From assembly GCA_037833965.1 (NCBI GenBank), contig AP031354.1, positions 6,984,001 to 7,048,000 of the forward strand: a DNA stretch of 64,000 nucleotides. Reading direction: 5' to 3'. Shown here piece by piece: positions 1-14,285 of this stretch. The notes under the pieces were generated by a model, which was not told the origin of the DNA, searched no databases, and worked only from the letters and a program-made list of their open reading frames with translations. Position 1 is the first letter of the stretch; every line of letters starts with the position of its first letter. The DNA is from Marchantia polymorpha subsp. ruderalis. Its lineage: Eukaryota > Streptophyta > Marchantiopsida > Marchantiales > Marchantiaceae. Made by a program: the position numbers and the translations under genes.

Positions 1-2350
1 TAGAGTGGCTCACCATGGACCTCACGGCCGATAGGCTGTCAAGAGACGCTGTACAGGGCGCGGGGGATGCCTTTACAAGCCCCGAGCCATTTCACACTGC
101 GCTCGCTGGCCGTCGGCGGGCACCAGCTCGCTCTCGGCGGAATGGCCGCTGCCGTCGTGGATTTCTCGTATGCTGCACGGGCGGCCGCAACTCGCTTCGT
201 ATGGTTCGATCGACCCGAGTCGTCGACTCTGTCTGGCCTCCTGCTTCATCGCACCCGCACGCACTGACACCGACGCCGGTGTGCGTCTGCGCTCTCTGGA
301 CTCGACTCCGCCTTGTGCTTCCTTCCGCAGTGTTGGTGGTGTCTGTCTGATCTTTTCTCATAAATCCTCGCTTTCTGGTCGACGACTAGTCTTTTTTCTT
401 TTCATTCGCTCCGTCTGTCTGTCTGTCTGTCTGCCTGCCTCTCTTTCTCTCTCTCTCTCTCGCTCGCTCCCTCCCTAACTCACTCACTCTCTCACGAGGT
501 TTGAAGCACTCGTCAGTCTGAGCGAGAGACTAAAGGCCTGCGCCGGGGGGTCTCTCTCGGACACCCTCACGTTCTGGCTCGATGTGGATCTCGCGAGCTC
601 CCTCGCGGGACCGAGTAAAATATCGACACAGGCACCAGCACCTCAAGTTTTTTTTTATCACAGCTCACCCGGACTGATCGTCCATTCACCCTCCTCAGGC
701 TCCCTACAACTTTTTACAGAGGGTCGGCCACGACAGCCAGCATGGAAATACACAAGAACCAAATTGTGCAGCTCTGATCAGAGTAAAAGATGACAGAGGC
801 GCTCTGCAGCCAGCAGACAAAATGCTTTAGCTGCTGCTTGCTAGCAGTCCTACGGTACACGCAGGACTCGGCAATGACAGGCTTCAGTCATCGGTCAGAG
901 TGTTGTACTGTCCTGCGTCGCCCCCTTCTTCTCCCCCTCCCCCTCCCCACTTCCCCCACAGTGCACTCACTCTCTCGCCCGACTTCTTCCGAGCTCTGTT
1001 GCGCCCACTCTGGCCCACCTCCGAGTCCTGACATCAATTTCGCAACAATTCTCGAATTTTATCTCCTCCTTCGTGTTTGTCGCCGCACCCTCGCCCGGTG
1101 TTCGCAAACTTCTCCTTCGGACCGAGGCCCCTTCGCGTTTACGTACATGTACACGCCACGACCATCGCGTGCTCCTCCGCCTACGCTACAGTTTAGGTAT
1201 CTCTACTCCCTAACCACACCATCCGACTCTCGCCCCATCCATCCAATCCCCGGGTCACGCCGGCTCCGAGCCCCAACTCAACCCGAGTTCCCAACCCAAC
1301 CCAACCCGACCCCGGCCCGACCTACCCCACCCCACTGCGCAGATCATATCCGTGCCGCAGGCTCGGTCCAGGTTCCAGGGACTCCGCTTCCGTCCGCCGC
1401 CGACACGTGGTCGCCGATAAACGTCGGGACAGCGTGAGGATATTTACCGCGGACTCACTGCGTTCGAGTGCGGGGGCGTGGTAGGGAGTTTAAAGTAGTC
1501 CGTTTCAACGGAAGGTCGCCGACGCGGTGGATGGGGCGTTACTCGGAGCATCGGACGGCGCTCGTGCATACCGATCCTGACAGGCGCGGGCGATAAGGAT
1601 GAGGCGATCCGCCTCAGATCCAGAAAAGGGGCGCTGCGAGCGGTGGGTGGAAAAGCGAAGCGCCCGAGAGTTACAGTCCCCTGGCCTTCGCCACTTCGTC
1701 GGCCCCCAACGTCTCGATTCGGTTTCTGGGTTTTCGAATGTCCGCTGCTTCCACTCCCGTCCGTCCAGCGTCCATCCGGCGTCCGTCCATGTGTCCGTCG
1801 GTTTGCCTTCCTCTCGGGAGGAGAGGAGAGGAGAGGAGAGGAGACGAGCGTACAGGACTCGGTCCGCTTGACTCGATGACCGCTGCCGCTCGTTAACTGT
1901 TAACCGGTAAAAGTCCCCCTTTCTCTTTACTTCTCCCTTCGGGCAGTTATTTCGTGACGAGATAAAACCAAAACACGAGAGAGTACACAACGAGATCGAT
2001 TCCCCCTTTATCCAGCAGGCTCCGGTGTACAGTTCTCTTGCACCCTTGGACCGAGGACAGAGGGGTGAGTGCACCGGTCGTGAGCTAAAAGTGCTTTCTA
2101 CTTGACCTCCTCCTGTTCGGCTGCGCGAGCTCATCAGCCATGGCAGTTGAAGGCTCAGAGAGAGATGGGTTTTTTCTAAAGGTCGTTTCATGTATTCCGG
2201 AGATGTTCCCTATTCTTCCTTCAGGTGTTCATATTATTGCATCCTTAAGTCATATGGATAGTGCAGCCTTTTGTCCAGTGCTCGTTCCAGGTGAGTATGG
2301 CCACATGCAACGAACCCAGCATGCGAATCTTCCCTCTTGTCGACGATAAT
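1..2350. promoter_or_regulatory. CT/GA-rich gene-flank region, no supported gene
   Basis: This stretch is rich in CT/GA and C runs, with a GTCT repeat near 412-432, a CT run near 441-471 and a GGAGA repeat at 1818-1844. Several long open frames exist on both strands, but they overlap one another, are Ser/Pro/Arg-rich as expected from the base composition, and match no family I recognise. The composition resembles the leaders upstream of the armadillo-RING gene and of NAP1, so it is probably a promoter or leader of a gene lying outside the window or of an unrecognised transcript. That is inference. Confidence 0.35.
1818..1844. repeat. GGAGA pentanucleotide microsatellite
   Basis: About five tandem GGAGA units inside the CT/GA-rich region. 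Purine-rich on the plus strand. Confidence 0.85.
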
Positions 2351-5300
2351 GTGAGCTCGACACGAGAGAGAGAGAGTAGACAGTACATAGTGATAAGATT
2401 ACGAGGACTCATGGAAGAGTGAGGTAAGACCTGAATGAGACGCTTGGAAGTCAATCTGATCTCACAGGATCCTAAGCAACCATAATCCAAAAGCCACAGA
2501 CTTCGTACACAGCTTCAGTTTCACAAGAAATACCTTGGCTCTAGGTCATTGTGAAGGGCATATCTTGCACTGGATCAGATACAACCTGCCTGTTCCAGAT
2601 TTAACGAACTCCATGACTCGATAAACCTCTGAATCATTTTAAGGTAATATCTAAGCTTGGGCCAAAACACTACCCGCTCCAGCTGTGATTAGTGGATTCT
2701 CAATAGATGCCTTGATGACGATCACTTGTATTGGAAGACCACTAAACACTAGGCGGGGACTTGTGTCCTGTCCTTTGTTGGCGACATAAAACTGCTTCAT
2801 CTTCTTGCAATCAGCTCGCTACTGACTGACGCGCAGAAGGGCAAGGCTCGGCCGAAAGTGATCGATCAGATAGTTCCCCTGGTAGGAGTAAGTGCTGATG
2901 GATCTAGGCAGAGAACGTGGAATTGTCAACCGGGGAGACATAAATGCCGACAGACAAACGCTTCACGACTTTGTGTATTCTTGGTCCATGACTGCATCCA
3001 TGTCTTCCGTCCTTTAAACCTCGTCCCTCGTCTCGTCGGGCTACCGGTCGTCCATGTCTTCGAAAAAGACGAGCTCGATTCGGCTCGTTTAGCTTTAACT
3101 TTAACTGCAGTCATGCCAATGGAATGGAATGGAAGTGAACCCCACAAAGAGCACCGAGGAGTGCAAACATCAACAGCACGAGACAACCAGTACAAGGCTG
3201 TAAAAGCTGGCTAGCGAAACACGATGGGCAGCCATGAAAGCTACGAGCAAATCTCGTCCACAGGAGCGAAGAAATGTGGCAATAAGCGTCGAATATATTA
3301 ATCTCCGTGCCCGGCGAGCACCGAATTCGGATTGTGATCGAGAATGGGATTCACGTGTCTTTGGAGGATTGCATGTGCTTGGGACGGCTTTGGACTCCTT
3401 CCTAGACCCCGGCCCCGGTTGATAATCTTTGGATAAAGATGACGGGAAAACATTCTCTTAGTGCGAAGGCGAAATACTTCCTCGAAGTGACGGAGATAAC
3501 TATTGCTCTTAAAAAGCGAAGCAGCCAATTGTGCATTTGCATGATTTGGCTAATGCTGCTGTCTTCATCCGGACGTAATACCGTCTAATTTTTAAAGTTA
3601 TCTTTCTACTGGATTTCGTATACACTGCGCGATGGCCTTTACGAGTGTAAACTTGTAACTTTTGAAAATTTGAAATACTTTGTTGTTGGCCAGTATGCCA
3701 ATTAATAAAATACATCATAAGAAGATGAAGAGATGATGAAAAGGTAAAAGTACTCAGGTATTTGCGCTAGATTTCAACAGCATGTCGGAAAGTTATGCAA
3801 TTTCTCAATACATTCTTCATGTAAAATACATCTTAGGCATATATATTTTATTTATAGTACATATTATTTGAACTGGTAAGTCTATCGCCGTAAAATTGGA
3901 TTTTAAATCACAAAGACTAATTTTTTTAATTTTAGTGATGAGGATAATTGAGAAATATTTACACGTGATTTATCAATTATATAATATATTATGATCACTT
4001 TGAAAATATATGTATAAAGATGTTGAATGTTGAATATCGATCAATCTGAACATTCCTACTCCTGTAGCCATTTAAAGAGTACTTCAAACTGAAATGATCT
4101 TCAAATTGTAGATGTCATGTCTTCCGTTCTAGAACATGAGAATGTCCTCGCCATTACATAAATCTGCATTGCATAATGACGTCAGACGTTATTGCAGTTG
4201 ATAAATACAGTTCATGAATGAAGAGCCTGTCCATTGAAGAGCCTCTCCACAATAAATGCAATGATTATGCAAATTGTTGGTGGAAAATCTTGTTCATATA
4301 ACCCAGTGTAATTAAGACGAAGAGCTCAGGAGTTTATTCGGAAGGGTAGACATCTTTATCTCTGATACCGAATATATTTATAATTAATTTTGCTTACAGG
4401 GAGAGAGTCGCGGTCAAAGATTAAATGATTGAGAAACACATGTCTATGCACAGTTCTCACTCTCACAGTGACAGACACTGGTTGCGCACTATATGCTCAC
4501 TGTTGCGAAAACTGCGGAAAAGACTATTCGTGGCCTCCAATTAAGATGCTCTGGTAAATCTTCCGGTAATCATGTTGTAAATCACCTCGTTCCAAAAATT
4601 GATTATTACAATTAGCCGTCATGGGGAAGAACGCCAAAGAAAGGCTAGTTTCATTGACCTCTGGAGAAGAAAATGAAGTTGATTGAGTGTGTTTTTAGTG
4701 ACAAGTCGCAGCAAGCATCGAAGTGGTCCAGTGAGCCCACTGAGATCATGGATAAGCAGATTTGATCAAGGAGTGAAAAAGGGGCATCCTGAAATTCAAG
4801 GGAGAATCTTCGCTTTTAGAACGAAAAGTCTGTGATAGATCGATACGTAGATGTTTACGAGGTTTATCCTCTTCTGGATAAATGCACCGTCGCTCGATGC
4901 CCCTAGAGAGGTAATCCAAACCATAGCATTGCCGTGTTGCAATAAGATCATCTTCTAATTGCAAGTGGGTCACTTTGACCTTCTTCTTCATGAAGTCAGT
5001 CAAATTCAAGATGACTAGCTCTTAAGTAAAATGTCAAAATGGCCCTCTTCTCTACTACGTACAACATAGTTGATCACTGGTAATTACTCACGGTGTTCAT
5101 TAATAATGTAAAGATAGCATTTTCATGGAATTAGAATGACACTCTCGAAAGTCACCTTTTGGGAATAAATGTCTTAATTTTGGAATCGTTTATATGAGGA
5201 TAATCAATATCCTCGTGTTTTATCCGATAATGAATTAAATTTCATAATTTTATTTTAATAATAATGTAAAGAAAACTATCAAATGTAGTCAATAAAGTTT

Positions 5301-8300
5301 TTCCAAAAATAAAATAAATTGGAGTGAAGGATTGCGATCTCGATTATAAGATATAATCATATTCAACTGCCTTGTTAATATATTGTATGATCATAGACTT
5401 TTTAAGAGATATTTCAGAAATAAAGTATTATTATGTCCTGAAAGCAATTCTTATGATGGAATATTTAATGATACAATGTGGATCGATAATGAGTCAAAAG
5501 TCATCACATGATGTTCATATAGGTGTTGTGACATCCGTACACTAGATAGGTTTCGTGATGAAGCAATCTAGTCGCTACATCCTTTTGAATGAAACTGGTG
5601 AAATAATTGTTCGAGGGTAAGTGATCACTAAAATCAAGGATGTTCTTGAAACAAATGACACTTTGTTTTAGAGATCTACGCTACCTGGGACTACAACAAC
5701 TGTAAACTGCAAAGCAGTATGTGTATAGTATTCACTGAACTGCATCACCATGAAAGAATCACAAGAAAGCTGCCCCTTCTCTTATTATATAACACATGTT
5801 CAGTCTACTGAACTATTTTAATCAACCCAGTATCTCGTAATGCATTATGAGATTCTATGCCAGAACCCCGTGGTACTCTTGTCGGTATGATATCTTAATA
5901 TTCCGTTACACTATAAAACCCAGAAAAAATAGCAGAAATCATGTATTGAACAATATCGACAAAATAGTTTCTTATAGCCATGACGGAAAAATCGAGAGCT
6001 TCGCTCGCCGCATATGTCCCATACTTTTCCATTCGACACGGCATGCCACGTATGTCGAGGCATGGCCACATGTGTCCACGTGTATCAACACGACCTAAGA
6101 TCGGGCGGGGCTTATGGTAACGATCTCTCTCAGTATTACCAAAATAATTTTAGCCAATCAAATAATTGATAGATTAAAATGTATTACCGAACCCATAATT
6201 TTCTTTCTCCATCTGTCTCCTGGCCATCCTGACCTGCGCCTGATAATGAGTAGAAAGCGGTTGTTTAAATCTTCGCAAGTGCTCAATTATAACCCACGCA
6301 ATATGTCGTTGTAAAATTTAAATACTCACCTCCCAAAGAGCAAGCGATCGTCAGAAGCAGATGGCTGCAAATTGAGTACGAGGATTATGAACACCTCTCC
6401 TCCTCCTCCTCCTCCTCGTATCATGGACAGAGTCCCTCCTCCGCTCTCACCTAACACCCACTCTCGCCTACGCATTCTCCATTGATGCATCCACTCGATT
6501 CCATCTTCGATTTATTCCGAGCCATCTTCTCGTAACGTCCTTGGTATGGGCGGTATTCGAGCCATGCGGTGAAATTGAACGAGTCAATTCACTCGAGCAC
6601 ATTCGCCGGGAGAAACCGCGTTAGAAAACGCAATTTTGAAACCAGAAAGGTGCTTTTGGAGTGGGATCAGATCCAGTACAACAAATTTAATTTAGCTTTT
6701 GCCGTCTGATTGCATTTACTTTACTCCGAATGGTCCGATCTAAGACACGGTTTTTTGTAATGATGAGGATGTGGCCATTGAAAACCTGCAAAATTGTCAG
6801 AATCTCATGCATGCATCATCCTTCGTCCCATCGGCTGAAGTAGAATGTCGACGATTCCGTCCGTGACTGGGCGAGGAGAGCAGAGCATATGAGGGGCCAT
6901 ATCTGCTATTTTGGAATTCGGCATCGTGATTCCATTCGGTTAGTCAGCGAGCGAGCATATTACAAAGTCAAAGCCCGGGTACAGGCACAAACTCGTCGAG
7001 ACAAGTGCACACAGGGGAGTAGATAAGTGGCCGCTCACCCTCTCCTCGTCCTCCATTCCGATCGGTTGAGTGAAAAGACAGGAATAGGAGCCTCCTCAGC
7101 ATCAACAAACATGCAGCCGTGTGATGGCACTTTGATGACAATGGAGTGGTGGGCTAATCCGTTATTCCACGAGCCCCAAATCCTCTTCCAAGCCAAGGGC
7201 ATGGACGCAACAACAGAAAAGAATGGCAAGGGACAAAGAAGAAGTTAGGGTTTCGATCCGGGTAGGGTCCAGCGATGGTACGAGCAAGAAGCGGTGACCT
7301 TCGGAGGTGGAGCCAATGGAGAAACAGAAAGATGGTCGATCATGGGGCCATTGTTTTGGTTGTTGTTGTTGTCGTGGTGGTGGCGATTCTTGTTCTCCTT
7401 CGTCTCCCAATCCTCGACGGAGCCATGGACTAGAAAAGCGCTGAACGCAAGAGCATTGACCGTTGTTGGGTTGGTTCATGGGACCACGTTGACGACTGCT
7501 CGACGGATAAGGTTGAGAAGTGCACGTCTTCTTTAACGCAGCTCCGGCAGGTGACCAAATTGGGAAGCAAGATGGCGAGCATTCATCAGGCTGCGAAACG
7601 AGGTTCGCAATGGTTGGAGTACTAGCATGCTTACACTTCCGCAGTCCTTCTCAACACAAGTACATATCTGAAATTTCTGCCCGCCCTCCCTCTCTCCCGT
7701 CGTTCGTCTTTGGGTGAGTGCAATGTGCATTCTATGGACTAAATATCTTTTCAATAGATCCAAAACGAGTGCAAATATCATCTTTTCAATTCAATATTTT
7801 AAAAGTTGCACAAATTTTACACATCTTTGCCTTCATGAGAATAATATACATCCATAAGTGAATGTCTAATTTTTGTTCATCGTCGTTGTAATTTAATGAA
7901 AGTGTCATGATGCAATCTTTTACCAAGAAAGTTGAATATTACAAGAATAATTTCTCGAATAATTTCCCATTAATCAGATGAAGTGTGAGGCATTGAATCT
8001 CGACTCGCATACTTCACCATCAGTCTGACAAAGGTATCACGAGTAGCCAACCTGGGAAGCAAGATTCAGCAAGCAAGCAGTTGCTTGAGCAAAGAGACCA
8101 CGTTGAGTGAAGCCCAATGGCGGTCATTGTCTTCAAACAGAACCCACTCGCCTTCTAAATAAGAGGATGGAAAGGCCACTCTATCAGTACAGGATGCCAA
8201 CATGTGTCTTCAGGTAGTGTGTCGCCGCACAACACAAGCCTTCGCTGATTTGCTGGTCCTGCATCTGCTGGGGGCTGCTGGTTTTGCATATTACATCGTA

Positions 8301-11300
8301 CGCAAATATGGACAAATCATTATCCTCCTTGTTGAGCGCCAACATTTGCTTACCAGGTAAGCCTTTCAAATTCAATATGCCTTTTATGCAATTTTATCCA
8401 AGATGCTTAATCCACATGCTCGCAGATGTCATCAAATGCAACTCTCGCATAGATACTTGGGCTTGCGTAATGGAAGTACCTTCTCCATTTGAGAGGATGA
8501 CTGGTATGAATCTGACTTGCAGATAAGTAACCACGTGATGAGTTCCTGCAAGGATCTACCTTAACTTATCTTGTCTCTCCAGCAAATTCCACAAGGTCCA
8601 GTTTTAAGCGGGCACCAGAATGGTTGTAAATGTTAAGGGTCCACTGAAAAGTCTTCCTGTAATGACTTCCAGTCGAAGTTCATCATCATCCACTTCATGT
8701 AGACGAAAAGAGAGAGGTCAATTCAAAATCTACTGTATTGTGCACATGCACGAATGCCATATTAAAGCGATGTTTGGACAGATGGACCACTGGAGCTGGG
8801 TAGCAATCACAAGTGGGATGTAGCCGCAGATTCACACCAAAGAAGAAGGTTGTAACTGAGATGTGAATATGAATGAGGTGAGCAAGAAATTTCAAAGTGA
8901 CAAATCACATGATCTAGTCTGAAAGGCAGAAAAGCGTTACCTGTTGAATTTGCTCGTTTTCCCTTCTCTTTCCGCCAAAACATATCTGACCTGGTGAACA
9001 CTTGACATGATGTTTGCTTCCCCTTTTGGAAACAAAGAATATCTGTACAACAAAAGATCCCACGGCTCTTTTCCTTTCATCTGTGTTATTTTCTTCAAGT
9101 AGTATCAATGATGAACACCCTCCTGATATTTTTTCCAATTTCTGAAAATTCATATATATACCCTTTTTCGATTTTCCTATAAATAGTTCAAAAGGGTACA
9201 CTTCATCCGAAAGCCAGCACTCATCTCTAGATCTTCTAGTCTTACATTCCCTGCTCGGAGGCGATTCCATCAATCGACACGACAACCAGGATAACGAGAG
9301 GCAATTTTGTTAGATCTGATCCGATGTCCAATTGACATCACCAAAAGGCAAAAGGAGTTTAGAATGTTTTTTCCGCTCATGCTCGTTTTTAACCCACCCC
9401 CTCCATCCCCCACCGAACAAAGCAAGCACTTGCTGGCCCTCCTTCCTTTCCTTTTCTTCCCTCCTCGGGGATCCGAGAAAATAAGTTCCAAAGGAAGGTG
9501 GGCGAGGGCCGGAAGAGGCCAAACTCAGATTCCCCGTGGGTCTGGGTCTGCGGGGACTGCTATGCTAAGGCCGGGTCACATAGGCCCCGACCTCACTCTC
9601 TATCTCTCTCATCCCTTATCCATCATCTTCTTACGTCCACTCAACACTTCCTTAACCAGTCCTACAGATTCCGGCATGCACGTATGCCGGCGTTGTATAT
9701 ACGTACCGCTCCCTACAAACTCCCCGCCTACGAGAGCTCACTGACGTATGGGCAGACACACATGATGCAGGTATAAGAGAGTGCTTGGCGTATTGGCGTT
9801 CAGATTTACTGTAAGTTGTAAGTCTCTTGGTTCTGTACGATTTGTGACGGTATTGCTAATAGTAAATTATGAGATGATGATGTGCCTGGAGAACTGAGTT
9901 CCTCTGCTAGCGGTCTGGTCGAGCTCGGAATTCGATAGTGAATAGTCGCGATGACATCGTCTTGAAACGGCTGAAGCATTTGGTGGAGGATTAGTTTTCA
10001 AACTTGTACTATAATCGTGGAAGTTGAAGTGTGGTGGGTTTCCAACCGACTGTAGCCGCAGCATACAGCAGTTCGTAAGAAAACCTTATAGTATGGGAGG
10101 AAAATGAGAATTCTCCTGACAGTTTGTGAACTAAAATTGGATCGTCAAAAACGAAATCCTTGTTTCTGTTTCCATGCAACCTCTTTGTTGCTTTATCGGG
10201 CACAGTTATAAGTGCCCACATCAGAGAAGATCCACTCTTCAGCTGGAGTGCTGGTGCCAACATTTGAAGTACTTTCTTTATCTATCCTCGATATACCTGA
10301 TCTCCAGACAGTAACACGTACAACAACATCCTAAAAGGAAAAAGGTACGCTATTTATGTCAGGTGGTCATTCATATCCAACTGCAGCAATCTATCGAACC
10401 CCATCCTTGTTGTGTAGTTTATGGTAAAGGTTTGGTCTCGCGTCTCATCACTTTCTAACTCAAATCCCAACGAAGAGGTAGTGGAGACACTACAAAGTAC
10501 TATTGTTAGGTGACCAGGAGAGTCCTATTGACAGACCATACTTGCATACTTCTTGGAGTGCTACCACGAGTTGATGAATTACTGAGGGTCTGGATTATAC
10601 ATGATCATCGAGCACTTGGAACTAAAGCCTCCAAAGGTTTAGAATTTCATGCGGCATCGCTTGGAGGTTATTTTCAGATCCCCTAACATTGAGAGGCCAA
10701 GTGGATAGCAGAAAGGATGGGAAAACCCCATCATCATCTCATCAACATCACCCCTCTAACATAACATCATGCACCTCGACGATGAGCATCATGTCACCTG
10801 TTGTTTACTTTTGGAACAAAGTTGCGCAGACACAGCATTTACCGTTGCACGAGAAGCAGCCTCCCTGAGAGGACAGGGGTGGAGACAAAAGCTCTCGTTG
10901 ACGGTATCTCGAAACCAGCTGGAGGAAGCGGACACACATTAGAACAAAAAGAATCAACACAATCAGCACTAATCTCGCACCTTAATGTTGACGGAGGATG
11001 TTTCAAAATAAGTGTACCCTCGTTCCTCTAAATAACCGGAAATCATTCCAGTTCTCTTGTCCTTTTGTTGCACTTTTCTGTCGGTACTCTGTGTGTCGCT
11101 GGACTTGCTTCCTAAACCAGCGGCCTTCGTGAATCAACCTCTCCTAAGTCCATGAGTCCCCAGCCAGTAAACAATGGTGATTTATCCTGTACCAAAGCAG
11201 GCACCAGTCCTCGTTTCTCTACCGCTTCTCACAAGTTCCATGCCAGCACCACGTGTCCAGAGTCCATCTGACTGGAATTTCGATGACATTTCACTTCCAC

Positions 11301-11434
11301 TTACTATCGAGATAAGGCAGTACTGTACGGTGAGTTCCTACAGGTTCACAAGTCACTCACATTCCCTTGCTGCCTTGTGGGCCAAAACCAGAGCCAAAGC
11401 TGCTGACATAAACAAAGTGCAGTGGAAAAGGCAT

Positions 11435-11570
11435 CTTGGTCAAATAATTGTAATGACGAGGCTGGGCCCTGGTTACCCGGTTCAGTTTCGCCCTTGTACG
11501 GCTTCATGTGGTGTTTTTTTTGCAATTTACTTGGGCTCCCCTTGGGCAAATAATTGTAATGACGAGGCTG
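11435..11570. repeat. Spaced direct repeat, 30-bp unit
   Basis: A 30-base unit at 11435-11464 recurs at 11541-11570 with one mismatch; the last 24 bases are identical (CAAATAATTGTAATGACGAG followed by GCTG). The copies are 106 bases apart start to start. The spacer is not repeated, so this looks like a local duplication remnant. Confidence 0.85.
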
Positions 11571-13401
11571 ATGCTGGTTTGCTTCTGTTCAACAATTACA
11601 CCAGTCGAAATTCATGGGGATGTATTTCCATGTTGCAAACAGTATCGGGGGATTCTTCGCACTGTTCAATTCAAGGTACAATGAATGCCATGTGATTGCT
11701 TTGGGACGTGCCGACACTCCAGCTTCTGGAATAATGCAGAGATCCATAGATCTCCGAATGACACGAATCGAGAAATGAGGGTGGTTTGTGAGTCTCTGGT
11801 GCTACTGATTGGGTGGTGTTGTTCATGCATGTGGGTGATACACAGCAGTTAACACTGGAGAGGTGCAAAAAAGGTGAAGAGAGGCATGCAAGAACATGGA
11901 AGAGAAAGGACTCCCATCGTATGACACCTCTCCGACAAAAGTCTTCTGTTGTTGGATCAGGACAATGGCAATGGATACGCCTCTCGGAATGCTGCGTCCC
12001 TCGCTGGAAGTGCTTGGGTCGCCTTTTGCCACTGCTCACGGAAGCAGGGTTGGATTCCAAGAAGATTACATTCCACTACGCTGGACCAGAATTGCACATC
12101 ATGTCATTCTCGCATGGAGAAAGATCCAAAACTGTCAGTACACCTTCCTGGAGACAGCTCCACAAATTCCGCAGGAATTGTGCAGACTGCGTGCACAAGA
12201 CAGCGAGTTTACAAGACGAACTTGTCTTGCAAGTTCATACGAACTTACAACTTTCGGATATTTTATGGTATCAGGGTGTGGCATTTCCACAACGCGAAAC
12301 TCGAAGAGGAAATGGACGACCCACAGTACTCTCAGCCTTCAGGAAACCTTTGGTCTCATGTCAGTCGAACGCCGGGCTCGAGTGAACAACAAGTTATCAA
12401 AGATCAAAGATCAAAGATCCGCAGTTTGTTGCTGCTGGCGTTTGTGGGAGGGGAAGAACGCTGAGACTGAAGCGCGAGAGGTACGAGTTAGAGAGGCAAG
12501 AAGCATGCACACCGAGCAGCCTGCGGGGATACTGGAGATCAGAGCAAAAGATGCTGACTAGCTAGCGGGTCGATGGAAGCTGAGCTGGAGGCGTGGATCT
12601 AACCCGGCTGCTGATGGAGCTGAGGATCTTGCTGGAAAGAGAAGACTGTAGAGTGGCGAGACTCGCTCAACGGCCCGGTGGGCAACATGCGCAAAGGAGG
12701 CAGACGCAAGGGAGGTGTATGGCCGAGCTCACGAGACTTGTAAAGCTGCAATAGCTTCCCTCACGGTGCCCCTACGTGCAGTACATACAGTCCTGTACTG
12801 CAGTTGCCGCGATTGCCAAGTCAGTACGTTGGTGAACAGGCTGGGAAGCATGCGCATAGATTCCATATCTCGTCCGTCCCATGGAGGAATCAGGGATAGA
12901 AAAGCATAAGCTCGACACGTCATTGCGTTTCAACAGCTTTTGTCCAAGCCTTTTGTCTACGGGCGAAATCCTCCATCTATCTAATTCTTCTGCAGGCTCC
13001 GGGTACCCATGAAATCAGCACACAAAAGAAAAAAAGAAACAAAAAAGGAACGCTAGACTGGCCCTCCGGAGGTGGAGAAAAACGGATGACACATGGAAGA
13101 AGCTCAGAATGTGAAACCATAAGCCTTTTTCCCTCTCGGCATTGAAAAACACACCGGATGTAGGCTTCTCCATGCACAACTTTGGGAGACGTGGTACGAA
13201 GAGTGAGTGCAAGAGGGCAGAGGCCAGTCTAGGCTGTGCAACAAGGCACAAAGTAGTCACATCATCAGAAATCCATGTGCACCTACAGAGAGAACCAATG
13301 GCATCCAGAGGGGCGGCATTTCCACGTTAGATTCATATCAACCCACCAAACAATAAACTTCTTATCGTAAAAATTTGTCAATACAAAACTGATCCTCGTG
13401 G

Positions 13402-13693
13402 TTATTGGTACACTCAATCTACTAGTACAAGAAATCTCCTGTTTTAAAGGATAAGGCTCAACGAGGGCAATTAGATGCCCGTGTGCTCATAGATCCTAGA
13501 TTTCCAGAGAATTCGTACTATATTTACTATTGGTACACTCATTCTTCCAGTACAAACAATCTCCGGCTTTAAGGATGGAGCTCAACGCAGGCAATTAAAT
13601 ACCCAACACTAGGGTGGTTGCTCCTGGAGGTACTTGCCTGAGTGATATGCTCATACATCCTATATTTCCAGAAAGTGCGTACTGTACTAAATG
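13402..13693. repeat. Diverged tandem duplication, two copies of about 125-165 bp
   Basis: Two adjacent copies, about 13402-13520 and 13528-13693, share blocks in the same order: TATTGGTACACTCA, a TACAAxAAATCTCC-like block, GAGCTCAACG-like and GGCAATTA blocks, ATGCTCATA, CCTAxATTTCCAGA and GTACT. The second copy carries an insertion of roughly 40 bases between the GGCAATTA and GCTCATA blocks. No coding capacity is seen, so it is probably an old transposon or intergenic duplication. Confidence 0.75.
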
Positions 13694-13942
13694 CTAAGTT
13701 TCAAAACTTACGAGGGTAGTATCACCCTCGGGTAGAACAATGATAATTTGAGTTGACTCGAAACTAACCACAACTGTGATGTCAACTGTTGAGATGGGTC
13801 GTGGATAAATGGCGGTGTTTTTTCATCCTTTCTGCTGTCTCTTCGGCTTGTCATGGTTCGGCTAAGACCGAGACCTACCAAACCGTCTTGTCCACGAAAG
13901 ATATGACGTTTACGGGCAAATACTTTTAAGAAAGGTACACCT

Positions 13943-14000
13943 TACTATACTATACTATACTATACTACACTACACTACACTACACTACACTATACTATAT
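13943..14000. repeat. Pentanucleotide microsatellite, TACTA passing into CTACA
   Basis: About 11 tandem five-base units: TACTA copies, then CTACA copies differing by one base, then TACTA again. It lies about 290 bases past the stop codon of the armadillo-RING gene on that gene's strand. Confidence 0.95.
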
Positions 14001-14285
14001 TTGTATAGAAGTGAAGGAGCAGGGAACTGTCTACTATACTAATGTCGTAGAAAACTCGCTGCCCTTTCACTGCTTAAATACAACAATGACTTACCTGCCT
14101 AGCACTGAAGGCCGAATCTCGACTAATACACAACCTTCGAGCTTAAATCCGGGGTGGGGGTATTAAGCTGGACTGGTATATTAGCTCAAAGCAGGACAGC
14201 ATACGAATGAATGTCTGAAAAGCCACATCTAGTCGAGGGTATAGAATCATATTGCACCAAAAAATGATCTGCTGAATGACGTCTC

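Larger units (their letters stand above)
2351..14285. other. Gene-poor spacer, AT-rich in part, no supported gene
   Basis: About 12 kb with no coding region I can support. Bases 3700-6300 are strongly AT-rich. Open frames of 60-220 codons near 4746-5009 (-), 7027-7536, 10009-10263 (-) and 11813-12561 (+) show no recognisable domain, and those at 11.8-12.5 kb overlap in all three plus frames. Diverged direct repeats occur at 11.4 kb and 13.4-13.7 kb and a pentanucleotide satellite at 13.95 kb, consistent with decayed repeat DNA. A non-coding transcript cannot be excluded. Confidence 0.5.

Noticed and set aside
1505..2191. 228-codon open frame on the minus strand
   Set aside because: Ser/Arg/Pro-rich as expected for CT/GA-rich DNA, overlaps plus-strand frames, and has no recognisable domain.
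4746..5009. 87-codon minus-strand frame with a Lys-rich start
   Set aside because: Starts at a non-ATG codon in AT-rich DNA and matches nothing I recognise; a transposon remnant is possible but unsupported.
10009..10263. 84-codon minus-strand frame with an ATG
   Set aside because: No domain, no neighbours in phase, and isolated in gene-poor DNA.
11813..12561. Three overlapping plus-strand frames of 171-221 codons
   Set aside because: All three frames are open at once over the same DNA, none resembles a known family, and no splice pattern links them to neighbours.
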